From: Verrucomicrobiia bacterium
Lineage (GTDB): Bacteria > Verrucomicrobiota > Verrucomicrobiia > JABWAM01
Assembly (NCBI GenBank): GCA_013360985.1
Contig: JABWAM010000169.1
Location: 1 to 5,411 of the forward strand
DNA length: 5,411 bases
Reading direction: 5' to 3'
Part shown: positions 1-5,411 of the stretch, one piece after another
How positions within the stretch are numbered: the stretch's first letter is position 1
Layout of the letters: each line of letters opens with the position of its first letter
The notes under the pieces: model-generated
The model's input: only the letters and a program-made list of their open reading frames with translations
The model's database searches: none
What the model was told of the DNA's origin: nothing
Position numbers and translations under genes: made by a program

Positions 1-28
1 GTGTGTGGGGGGGGGGGGGGGGGGGGGG
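1..28. repeat. (GT)3 followed by a 22-G homopolymer
   Basis: Positions 1-6 read GTGTGT and positions 7-28 are uninterrupted G; ordinary mixed sequence begins at 29. A pure G run of this length at the very first bases is typical of an assembly end built from poly-G read tails, as two-colour Illumina chemistry reports no signal as G. A real G tract able to form a quadruplex is possible but less likely. The bases should not be trusted as genomic, and any reading frame that starts in this tract is spurious. Confidence 0.9.
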
Positions 29-208
29 ATCGCGATTCGTCCGAGGAAAACGTTGGTTGAAGCGCGGATTTGGCGCGCAAGTGGTTCTCACGCAAGGAGT
101 TGCGAACAAGGTCGGGAGATGGGGGATTTCGGCGTCCGGAGGCTCCCGACCTGGCGGGACGGAATTGCGGCGCCCAGGATTCGGAAGGGCGATCAGGTGG
201 GGGGAAGA
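29..208. other. Non-coding left flank, downstream of the CARF nuclease gene
   Basis: I find no convincing gene here. The stretch lies after the stop codon (209-211) of the leftward CARF nuclease gene, so it would be its 3' untranslated region. Two small perfect hairpins can be drawn: CGCAA-GGAG-TTGCG at 91-104, with GTT (84-86) and AAC (105-107) able to add an outer stem across a 4-nt bulge, and TCCCG-ACCTGG-CGGGA at 144-159. Neither is followed by a T-tract in the leftward direction, so neither qualifies as a standard intrinsic terminator. No repeated unit resembling a CRISPR repeat occurs here. Confidence 0.5.
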
Positions 209-1435
209 TCATGCCGTAAACGCCTCGGAGGAGGAGAGGTCGGCAGGCGCGAGGATCCGGACGCGAAGTTCTTGAGCGCGTTGGCGCAAAAAGCTGCTGA
301 TCCTTCCTTGGATGGGGAGATTGACGGCGAGGAACTTTCGGGTGAAGCGGCCGCCGAGGCGGGCGGCTGTCGCCGCTTCCTCGTCGAGCGCGCGAAAGAG
401 TCCCGCGCGATGGCCGCCGCGTTTGCAGGAGATGTGGACGAGTTGGATGCCATCCACGGCGACGAGATCTTCCTCGACGCTGCCGCCGGGGGTTTTGTGG
501 CCGGTGTCCACCGACCAGCGCAGGTCGCGAAAGCCGGCGTGCGCGCGCACGGCGAGGCCGACGGCGACCTCCCACCAGCCGCCGGAGAGAAAGCTGATCG
601 CAAACTGAAGGGGGCGTACGGCGCGAAAGAAGTCTCCCGCGGGCATCGGCGCGGAGCGAGTCGCGAGCGCGCGGAAGCCCTCCGGTTCCTCAAGAACGAC
701 CTGGGCGTTCCGCGCGATGAGAAGGCCGGCGTTGACCGCGTGAGCGGCGGTTGCGGGAGGAAGATGGAGGGGCGTCTCCAGAAGCCGCCGCCAGCCGGCG
801 GCGTCGCGCGGTTCCCGTCCTTGCGGACAAAGCCCGCGTGGGCCATGGATCGCTTCCCAGAGGGCGCGTTCCTCGTCGGGGTGCGCGAGGAGATGGCGCG
901 CGAGCGGGGCGAACGGCTCAAGGTCGCGGCCGCCGGTCATCCGGGGGCATCCGTTGGCAACGACGATGTGATCTACGGCAAGCGCGGCGCGGAGACGATG
1001 AAAGCTGAGATCGCCTCCGAGGAGGGTCTCGAGGCCAGGGGCGGTTCCGCCATCGCGAAAGCAGGCGTGCTGGGTGTCCACGTACAACGAAACGGCCTTG
1101 GCGGTCTGCGCGGCGCGCCACGCGCCGATGGACATGAGTTTGGCGCCGCCGGTGAAGTTGATGACCGGCGTCATGCCGCGCGACACGGTGGCGCGAAGGG
1201 CGCGCGCAAGCGTCCCCTCGACTTCGGCGATCGACGGCATGGGGGAGAGGTCGTCCCGGTGAAATTCGGGCGGGCTCGGAAACTGGCGGCCGACGCGGAT
1301 CAAGCTGTCGGAACGGGCGGCGACGGGCGGCGTGACGAGATGATGGACGCGCGCGGGATGAAGCGCGAGCATCGCGGCGAGGTTCGGCATGGCCTCGTCG
1401 CTCACGAGTTGGAAGAGGGCGAGGGGCGCGGGCAT
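209..1435 (-). CDS. CARF-domain CRISPR ancillary nuclease, Card1/Can2 (DUF1887) family
   Basis: A 408-residue protein with the layout of Card1/Can2: an N-terminal CARF domain that in this family senses cyclic tetra-adenylate, and a C-terminal PD-(D/E)XK nuclease that cuts DNA and/or RNA nonspecifically once activated. The N-terminus (LFQLVSDEAMPN, residues 7-18) is a typical CARF first strand and turn. The ligand-binding loop is NFTGGAKLMSIGA (93-105). The nuclease core shows GGWWEV (E289 at 285-290), an acidic EEDLVAVDG segment (D323) and VHISCK (K338). The usual acidic residue two before the lysine is Ser336 here, so catalytic competence is uncertain. The ATG at 1435 is chosen because the CARF fold starts at once. 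It lies 7 nt after the cas2 stop, which implies one transcript. No Shine-Dalgarno sequence is present; TATAAT overlaps the cas2 stop just upstream. The family assignment is firm; activator and substrate are inferred from relatives. Confidence 0.88.
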   Translation of the reverse strand: MPAPLALFQLVSDEAMPNLAAMLALHPARVHHLVTPPVAARSDSLIRVGRQFPSPPEFHRDDLSPMPSIAEVEGTLARALRATVSRGMTPVINFTGGAKLMSIGAWRAAQTAKAVSLYVDTQHACFRDGGTAPGLETLLGGDLSFHRLRAALAVDHIVVANGCPRMTGGRDLEPFAPLARHLLAHPDEERALWEAIHGPRGLCPQGREPRDAAGWRRLLETPLHLPPATAAHAVNAGLLIARNAQVVLEEPEGFRALATRSAPMPAGDFFRAVRPLQFAISFLSGGWWEVAVGLAVRAHAGFRDLRWSVDTGHKTPGGSVEEDLVAVDGIQLVHISCKRGGHRAGLFRALDEEAATAARLGGRFTRKFLAVNLPIQGRISSFLRQRAQELRVRILAPADLSSSEAFTA

Positions 1436-1447
1436 CCGCGGATTATA
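1436..1447 (-). promoter_or_regulatory. TATAAT box directly before the CARF nuclease start
   Basis: Read leftward, the sequence is TATAATCCGCGGATG: a perfect -10 hexamer (1447-1442), six bases, then the ATG of the CARF nuclease. The hexamer shares bases with the TAA stop of cas2. At this spacing RNA would start at or next to the ATG, giving a leaderless message. No TTGACA-like -35 element lies about 17 nt upstream. An AT-only hexamer is conspicuous in such GC-rich DNA, but it may only reflect the Leu-TTA and TAA codons that end cas2. Confidence 0.3.
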
Positions 1448-1718
1448 ACACGTAGGCGACGGCTTTTTCGGAGCAGACCATGCAGCCGGCGGTCTGGATG
1501 CCGCGCGCGCATGCGGCGCAGACCCGGTAAGCCACGAGGCGATCTTCCTTCGGCTCGATGATTCCCTGGAGCTCGATCCAGAAGTCGTCGAAACGGTCGG
1601 CCTCGAGGCGGCACTCGAAGACCGAGTATTGCACGCGCACGCCAAAATCCTCGCACGCCTTGGCGACGGCGCGCAGGCGTTTGGGATCGGCGATGTCGTA
1701 GGCCACGATGGTCAGCAT
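1443..1718 (-). CDS. cas2: CRISPR-associated endonuclease Cas2
   Basis: A 91-residue protein, the usual length for Cas2, the small dimeric ferredoxin-fold subunit of the Cas1-Cas2 spacer-integration complex. The first strand MLTIVAYDIADPKRL contains the conserved Asp8 and the DxxxxKR-type turn. The second conserved strand, VRVQYSVFEC (residues 27-36), is also classic Cas2. The third strand, RLVAYRVC (60-67), leads into a cysteine-rich tail, CAAC-x8-CMVC (Cys67, 70, 79, 82), which could bind a metal ion. The start is set by the family pattern; an in-frame ATG at 1793 would add 25 residues unlike Cas2. No clear ribosome-binding site precedes it. The gene sits 83 nt after cas1 and 7 nt before the CARF nuclease, all in one direction, so co-transcription is likely. 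Confidence 0.95.
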   Translation of the reverse strand: MLTIVAYDIADPKRLRAVAKACEDFGVRVQYSVFECRLEADRFDDFWIELQGIIEPKEDRLVAYRVCAACARGIQTAGCMVCSEKAVAYVL

Positions 1719-1801
1719 CTGTTTTTCGCCGGGAGGCTTGTGGGGATGGCGATAGGGCGCCAGGGGAAACGCGTGTTCCAACCATGTGGGCATCGGGGAG
1801 A
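1719..1801. other. cas1-cas2 intergenic gap
   Basis: Eighty-three bases separate the cas1 stop from the cas2 start. The gap is open in the cas2 frame, with an in-frame ATG at 1793-1791, but the peptide is proline- and histidine-rich and has no Cas2 character. I see no terminator, promoter hexamers or strong ribosome-binding site in it. Confidence 0.5.
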
Positions 1802-2839
1802 TCAGTTCATGAGGAACGGAACGAAGGGATCGCCCTGAAGGATCGCGCGTTTGAGGTCGAGGCATTGGCGTTCGAGGGTTTGGCGGAGCGTGGTGCGTTC
1901 GCCGGTCTGTTCGGAGGTGAACTGGCGTTCGAGGCGGCGTTCGTATTGGACGAAAAACTTGCGGCGTCCTTCGAGCGTCAGAAAACAGCCGCGCAGTTCG
2001 GGTCCGGACTCGTCCTCGGGGCGGGTCATGCGCGTTTCGAAGTGTTCCTTGCCGAGCATGTCGTGGGAGAAAAGATCCACGGCGAGGGCGTCGGCGACGG
2101 GGGCGCGGAAGGGTTCGAGGAGGTCGAGGGCGAGCGACGCGCGGCGGTCTTCGGTTTCGTGATAGACGCCGAGCGCCGGATCGAGGCCGCAGGTCCAGAG
2201 CGTGGACTCGATTTCGCCGCCGAGGATCGTGTAGGCGAAGGAGAGCACGGCGTTGACGGGGTTGTGCGGGGGGCGGCGGGAGCGGCGTTCGAAAGGTTGA
2301 TGAGCGGGAAAGAAGCGGGCGAGTTCCTCGAAGTATCGGGCGGAGACGCTGCCCTCGAGGCCGCGCAGGGCGTCGAGGGTTGCGGGACGCGGGGCGCCTT
2401 GGAGCACGGCGTTCATCCAGCCGACGGCCGGCTCGACCTCGAGGCCGCGGTTCGCGGCGAGGCGCTGAAGGATGCGTCGGGAATTGAGGATCTTCGCCTC
2501 GATGAGATCCGTGGCGAGACCGAGGCGGAAGGCGGCGTCCAGGGTGCGCCGGTATTGTTCGAGGCGGGCGCCGGCGCTGCGGGTGGCCGGCGGATGAAGC
2601 AGGCCGAGCACCCGCCCGCTCCAGGAGGTGAAGGTGATCGGGATGTCGGCCTGGAGAAGCTCGGCAAGCACGGCGGTCGAAGCCTGGGTCTCGTCGCCGA
2701 GGATGAGGCGCTCGACTTCCGCGAGGGGAATGATCCGTTCCGACGCTGGTGCGGTTTCGACTTCGGGAAGTTGGACGCGAAGCGCCCGCGACCGAAGTCC
2801 CACGCGCGTTCCCGGGGTGAGAAGGATGACGGAGGGCAT
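1802..2839 (-). CDS. cas1: CRISPR-associated endonuclease Cas1
   Basis: A 345-residue protein, a normal length for Cas1, the metal-dependent integrase that inserts new spacers into the CRISPR array together with Cas2. The N-terminal beta domain runs to about residue 75 (ERLILGDE, 43-50; ADIPITFTSWSGRVLG, 64-79). The alpha-helical catalytic domain follows. The three metal ligands are all present: Glu162 in LEGSVSARYF, His227 in LGVYHE and Asp239 in SLALDLLEPFR. NPVNAVLSFAYTIL (193-206) is another Cas1 signature. The ATG at 2839 is chosen because it puts the first beta strand (MPSVILLTPG) at the start; a GTG at 2857 in the same frame would add six residues. Neither start has a Shine-Dalgarno sequence. 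It is the first gene of the leftward operon and is divergent from the second CARF gene. The protein looks complete and active. It does not by itself define the CRISPR subtype. Confidence 0.96.
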   Translation of the reverse strand: MPSVILLTPGTRVGLRSRALRVQLPEVETAPASERIIPLAEVERLILGDETQASTAVLAELLQADIPITFTSWSGRVLGLLHPPATRSAGARLEQYRRTLDAAFRLGLATDLIEAKILNSRRILQRLAANRGLEVEPAVGWMNAVLQGAPRPATLDALRGLEGSVSARYFEELARFFPAHQPFERRSRRPPHNPVNAVLSFAYTILGGEIESTLWTCGLDPALGVYHETEDRRASLALDLLEPFRAPVADALAVDLFSHDMLGKEHFETRMTRPEDESGPELRGCFLTLEGRRKFFVQYERRLERQFTSEQTGERTTLRQTLERQCLDLKRAILQGDPFVPFLMN

Positions 2840-2935
2840 AACGCGGCAAGTCTGCACGCGGAAAGGGTCTCAAGCAGCTTCGGGAACGTCCCGCGGACGT
2901 CTTCGGGTTTGCGTTTGAACGGGAGGAGGCGTGTC
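2840..2935. promoter_or_regulatory. Divergent intergenic region with inverted and direct repeats
   Basis: This 96-bp region lies between the divergent starts of cas1 and the NE0113-type CARF gene, so it should hold promoters for both directions. A perfect inverted repeat, ACGTCC-CGC-GGACGT, occupies 2886-2900. It overlaps another, CGGGA-ACG-TCCCG, at 2881-2893. The heptamer CTTCGGG occurs on both sides, at 2878-2884 and 2901-2907, 23 bp apart (about two helical turns). This resembles an operator for a dimeric DNA-binding protein. I could not identify convincing -35/-10 hexamers in either direction. Short inverted repeats also arise by chance in GC-rich DNA. Confidence 0.4.
2924..2929 (+). promoter_or_regulatory. 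Strong ribosome-binding site AGGAGG
   Basis: AGGAGG ends six bases before the ATG at 2936, ideal spacing for a Shine-Dalgarno sequence. It fixes the start of the rightward CARF gene, since a second in-frame ATG at 2945 lies too far away. It is the only strong ribosome-binding site in the window; cas1, cas2, the CARF nuclease and the esterase lack one. Confidence 0.85.
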
Positions 2936-4051
2936 ATGGACGCCATGCAACGCCCGCCTTCCCTGGACGAACGCGAGATCGTTTTGGTCGCCGTGACGGG
3001 CGAAAGCCCGGCGGTCCTGACGGAAACGGCCTGGGCTTTGGCGCGGGAGCGGCCGCCCTGCCGTCCGCGGCGCGTGGTGGCGATCACGACGTCCGTCGGC
3101 GCGGAGCGATTGCGGAAGGAGCTGGTGGACTCGGGCGTTTGGGAAGACCTCCGCCGCGAACTCAAGGCGCGTCCGGGAGAACTCCTGTTCGGCGCGAGCG
3201 ATTCCATCCGCGTGATCGGTTCGCGCCGCGAGGCGCGCGATCTCGCCGACATCGTGAGCGCCGAAGACCATTTCGCCGCCGCGGATGCGATCCTGGAAAC
3301 GGTGCGCGGGTTCACCGCGAACCCCGAGACGCGCGTCGTCGCCAGTCTCGCCGGCGGACGCAAAACCATGGGGGCCTTCATGGCTTTGGCGCTGACGCTG
3401 GTGGGGCGGCCCGAGGATCGCCTTTGTCATGTGCTCGTCAACGCGCCGTTCGATTCGCCGCGTCTGACTCCGCGATTTTTTTATCCGCCGCGCACGGCGC
3501 GGGTTTATGCGCTGACCGATCCGCGCGACGCGAAGGCGCGACGGATTTCGAGCCGCCAGGCGCGCATCGCGCTGGCGGAGGTGCCGTTCGTGCCGCTGGC
3601 GCGTCTGTTCGAGAGAGACCTGCGCCAGCCCGCCGGCGGTTACGCCGGTCTGGTCGCGCGGCTGCGCGGATATCTTGCGGAGGGCGAACTCCCCCTGCTG
3701 CACGTGGAATGCGGGACGCGCCGTCTGCGCGTGGCGAACGCCGCGCTCGTCCTGAATCCCCAGGAGTTCGCGATGCTGGATCTCGCGATCCGCCGGCGTC
3801 TCGACGGCGCGGCGCCCGTCCACGGCTGGAAAGATTTCAGCGACGCGTTGAAATCCACGGGCGCCTGGGCGCCTGGACGCCTCGACGAACCGGAGGAAAT
3901 CGAGCATCTGCGGAAGCTCGCCAACGCGATCCGACGGAAGCTGCAGCAGGCCTTGCGGCAGCCGGACTGGGTGGAACGCCTCGCGCTGACGCGCGAGCGG
4001 GGCGTCATCGGGGTGGAATGGCCCGCCTCCCGCATCGCGCGCGCGCCGTAG
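2936..4051 (+). CDS. CRISPR-associated CARF protein, Cas_NE0113 / SSO2081-like ring-nuclease family
   Basis: A 371-residue protein recognised from the Cas_NE0113 family hallmarks: IVLVAVTGESPAVLTETAWAL (from residue 15), VVAITTSVGAERL (47-59), VASLAGGRKTMGAFMALAL (from 135) and FFYPP (181-185). The fold is CARF, and related SSO2081-like proteins are ring nucleases that cleave cA4; some databases name the family Csm6, although no HEPN RNase motif is evident here. Ser24 (TGESP) and Lys143 (GGRK) match the serine and lysine I recall as important in Sso2081. Residues from about 255 onward (VLNPQEFAMLDLAIRRRL, 272-289, then a basic helix at 322-340) look like a winged-helix extension, so DNA binding or dimerisation is possible. 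The likely role is to remove or sense the messenger that activates the neighbouring CARF nuclease. The start is fixed by AGGAGG six bases upstream. It is divergent from cas1. Family membership is firm; ring cleavage is inferred. Confidence 0.88.
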   Translation: MDAMQRPPSLDEREIVLVAVTGESPAVLTETAWALARERPPCRPRRVVAITTSVGAERLRKELVDSGVWEDLRRELKARPGELLFGASDSIRVIGSRREARDLADIVSAEDHFAAADAILETVRGFTANPETRVVASLAGGRKTMGAFMALALTLVGRPEDRLCHVLVNAPFDSPRLTPRFFYPPRTARVYALTDPRDAKARRISSRQARIALAEVPFVPLARLFERDLRQPAGGYAGLVARLRGYLAEGELPLLHVECGTRRLRVANAALVLNPQEFAMLDLAIRRRLDGAAPVHGWKDFSDALKSTGAWAPGRLDEPEEIEHLRKLANAIRRKLQQALRQPDWVERLALTRERGVIGVEWPASRIARAP

Positions 4052-4124
4052 GACCGGGGAATCGGCGCGCGTCGGGAGCGGTTTACGCTTTACCCTCGGC
4101 ATCGGCCTCTTTCCAATCGCCGCC
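4052..4124. other. Gap between the CARF gene and the esterase
   Basis: These 73 bases hold no recognisable promoter or terminator. In the esterase frame they stay open and encode a hydrophobic stretch (LRFTLGIGLFPIAAM, from 4083) that looks like the core of a signal peptide. No ATG, GTG or TTG occurs in that frame between 4050 and 4124, so the segment may be an untranslated remnant or may point to an unusual start or a sequence error. Confidence 0.4.
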
Positions 4125-5411
4125 ATGCCCCTCACGAATGCCGTCGTCCATCTCGCCCTCGCCGCCGCCTCGATCTTCGGCGATCACATGGTTCTCCAAC
4201 GGGATCAACCCGTTCCGGTTTGGGGCGCGGCGTCGGCGGGCGAAGAGGTCGTCGTCGCCGTCGCCGGACGCGAGGCGAAGGCGGTCGCCGACGCCTCCGG
4301 CGCGTGGAAAGCGACGCTCCCCGCGCTCGCCGCCGGCGGACCGTTCACCTTGAAGATCACGAGCGGGAGCGGCGCGCTCCAGTTCACCAACGTGGCCGTC
4401 GGCGAAGTCTGGCTCGCCTCCGGGCAATCGAACATGGAATGGCCGCTGCTCTCCGCGCGCGATGGCACGAACGAGGTCGCCGCTGTGAATCATCCGATGA
4501 TTCGTTTCGCCAGGCTTCCGCATGTCTCGACGAACGCGCCGATGTCTTCGGTCGCGGCGCCCTGGGCGGTCGCCACCCCCAGTAGTGCGCGCTCCTTTTC
4601 GGCGGTCGCCTGGTTTTTTGCGCGCGATCTCGAGAAGCAGCTTCGGGTTCCCATCGGGATCATTCAGGCGGCCTGGGGCGGCACGATGGTCGAGGCCTGG
4701 ATGCCGACGGCGGCCATCACGGCCCTTCCCGAGACCCATGCGATTTTTGACCGCTGGAACCAGCTCGTCGCGGCGTATCCCGCGTTGAAGAAGAAGTACG
4801 ACGAGGATTTGCCGCGTCTCAAGCAGGAGTGGGAAGCCGCCGCCGCCAAGGCGAAGGCGGAGGGAAAACCCGCGCCGCGGCTGGCGCGTCCGCCGCCGGG
4901 TCCCGGTTCTCCGAACGGTCCGGCCAACCTTTGGAGCGGGATGATCCATCCGCTGGCGCCCGTGGCGATCCGCGGAGTGATCTGGTACCAGGGCGAATCC
5001 AACACCCCTCGCGCCGAGCAGTATCAGCGGCTTTTTCCCGCCATGATCCGCGCGTGGCGCGAACAATGGGCCCAGGGCGAGTTCCCCTTTTACTTCGTCC
5101 AACTCGCCAACTATCGGGCGCCGAAGTCCGCGCCCGGCGGCAGTGCGTGGGCGGAGTTGCGCGAGGCGCAAGCGAAGGCGCTCGCGCTTCCGGCCACCGG
5201 CATGGCGACGGCGATCGATCTCGGCGAAGAGAAGGACATCCATCCGCGCAACAAGCAGGAGGTCGGCCGACGGCTCGCCCTCCTCGCACGGGCGCGCGTG
5301 TACGGGGAGAAGGATCTCGGGGACTCGGGGCCGATGTATCGCTCCATGACCGTCGAGGGCGCGGCGATCCGCCTCGCGTTCGACGCGCGCGGCGGCGGTC
5401 TCGCGACGCGC
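4125..5411 (+). CDS. Sialate O-acetylesterase (SASA family, SGNH-type hydrolase), 3' end cut by the window
   Basis: 429 codons are visible with no stop, so the C-terminus is missing. SASA-family enzymes remove acetyl groups from O-acetylated sialic acids or plant polysaccharides, usually outside the cytoplasm. The entry segment GDHMVLQRDQPVPVWG (19-34) is a family hallmark. The catalytic serine is Ser102 in SGQSNMEWP. Then come QAAWGGTMVEAW (181-192), the oxyanion/block motif WYQGESN (287-293) and DIHPRNKQEVGRRLA (371-385), carrying the Asp371/His373 pair. A charged, probably helical insertion spans about 221-256. The ATG at 4125 is the only plausible start codon nearby, but it leaves a weak signal peptide and has no Shine-Dalgarno sequence; a better hydrophobic core lies upstream in frame without a start codon. 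The gene follows the CARF gene by 73 nt in the same direction but has no known CRISPR role. The exact substrate cannot be told from sequence. Confidence 0.88.
   Translation, partial: MPLTNAVVHLALAAASIFGDHMVLQRDQPVPVWGAASAGEEVVVAVAGREAKAVADASGAWKATLPALAAGGPFTLKITSGSGALQFTNVAVGEVWLASGQSNMEWPLLSARDGTNEVAAVNHPMIRFARLPHVSTNAPMSSVAAPWAVATPSSARSFSAVAWFFARDLEKQLRVPIGIIQAAWGGTMVEAWMPTAAITALPETHAIFDRWNQLVAAYPALKKKYDEDLPRLKQEWEAAAAKAKAEGKPAPRLARPPPGPGSPNGPANLWSGMIHPLAPVAIRGVIWYQGESNTPRAEQYQRLFPAMIRAWREQWAQGEFPFYFVQLANYRAPKSAPGGSAWAELREAQAKALALPATGMATAIDLGEEKDIHPRNKQEVGRRLALLARARVYGEKDLGDSGPMYRSMTVEGAAIRLAFDARGGGLATR

Noticed and set aside
84..159. Hairpins at 91-104 and 144-159 as terminators of the leftward operon
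   Set aside because: Stems are only 5 bp and no T-tract follows in the leftward direction, so they are noted only as possible structures.
5..1561. Long rightward open frame (518 codons) opposite the CARF nuclease and cas2
   Set aside because: It begins in the poly-G artefact, is antisense to two genes with clear family motifs, and its peptide is low-complexity Gly/Arg/Ala/Glu. This is typical of GC-rich antisense frames.
2840..2857. GTG start of cas1 at 2857
   Set aside because: It adds six residues before the first conserved strand and has no ribosome-binding site. The ATG at 2839 fits Cas1 N-termini better, although GTG cannot be excluded.
1719..2873. Leftward 5' extension of cas2 across cas1
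   Set aside because: It is an Arg/Pro-rich shadow frame of cas1. Cas2 begins at MLTIVAYD, as is normal for the family.
1784..2935. Open frame antisense to cas1 and in frame with the rightward CARF gene, suggesting a 755-residue protein
   Set aside because: The part before 2936 is the complement of cas1 and shows no domain. The AGGAGG ribosome-binding site and the family N-terminus place the real start at 2936.
2413..4135. Leftward open frames opposite the rightward CARF gene
   Set aside because: They are arginine- and serine-rich shadows without motifs, while the plus strand has unmistakable CARF motifs and a strong ribosome-binding site.
4083..5289. Leftward open frames opposite the esterase
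   Set aside because: They are Arg/Gly-rich antisense frames. The plus strand carries all SASA catalytic motifs.
1..5411. CRISPR array, tRNA, rRNA, insertion sequence or transposon ends
   Set aside because: I looked for regularly spaced repeats, cloverleaf-like segments and terminal inverted repeats in the non-coding gaps and found none. The gaps are all under 210 bases.

Overview
The window is GC-rich DNA (about two thirds G+C by eye) from a bacterium. It carries one edge of a CRISPR-Cas locus with type III signalling (cyclic oligoadenylate) genes, followed by an unrelated carbohydrate-esterase gene. Secreted sialate O-acetylesterase-type (SASA) enzymes, high GC, weak Shine-Dalgarno use and type III ancillary genes together would fit a Verrucomicrobiota/Planctomycetota-type environmental bacterium. 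That is an inference, and no marker gene here fixes the taxon. The left end opens with (GT)3 followed by an uninterrupted run of 22 G, which looks like a read or contig-end artefact.

Layout. Positions 1-208 hold no gene. Three genes are read leftward as a probable operon: cas1 (2839 to 1802), cas2 (1718 to 1443) and a CARF-nuclease of the Card1/Can2 (DUF1887) family (1435 to 209). Divergent from cas1, across a 96-bp intergenic region with inverted and direct repeats, a second CARF protein is read rightward (2936-4051). It belongs to the Cas_NE0113 / SSO2081-like family, whose characterised members are ring nucleases, and it has a C-terminal part that looks like a winged helix. After a 73-bp gap a SASA-family SGNH esterase starts at 4125 and runs off the right end.

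How the genes may work together. Cas1 and Cas2 form the spacer-integration complex. In type III systems Cas10 makes cyclic oligoadenylates on target recognition. The Card1/Can2-type protein would be the effector nuclease switched on by cA4, and the NE0113-type protein would bind, and probably cleave, the same messenger to switch the response off, or act as a CARF-wHTH regulator. The window therefore appears to hold acquisition plus an effector/off-switch pair of CARF proteins around one divergent promoter region. No cas10, Cas7/Cas5-like subunit, cas6 or CRISPR array is visible. They would have to lie to the left, beyond the poly-G end, or elsewhere in the genome. The esterase is probably the first non-CRISPR neighbour and marks the right boundary of the locus.
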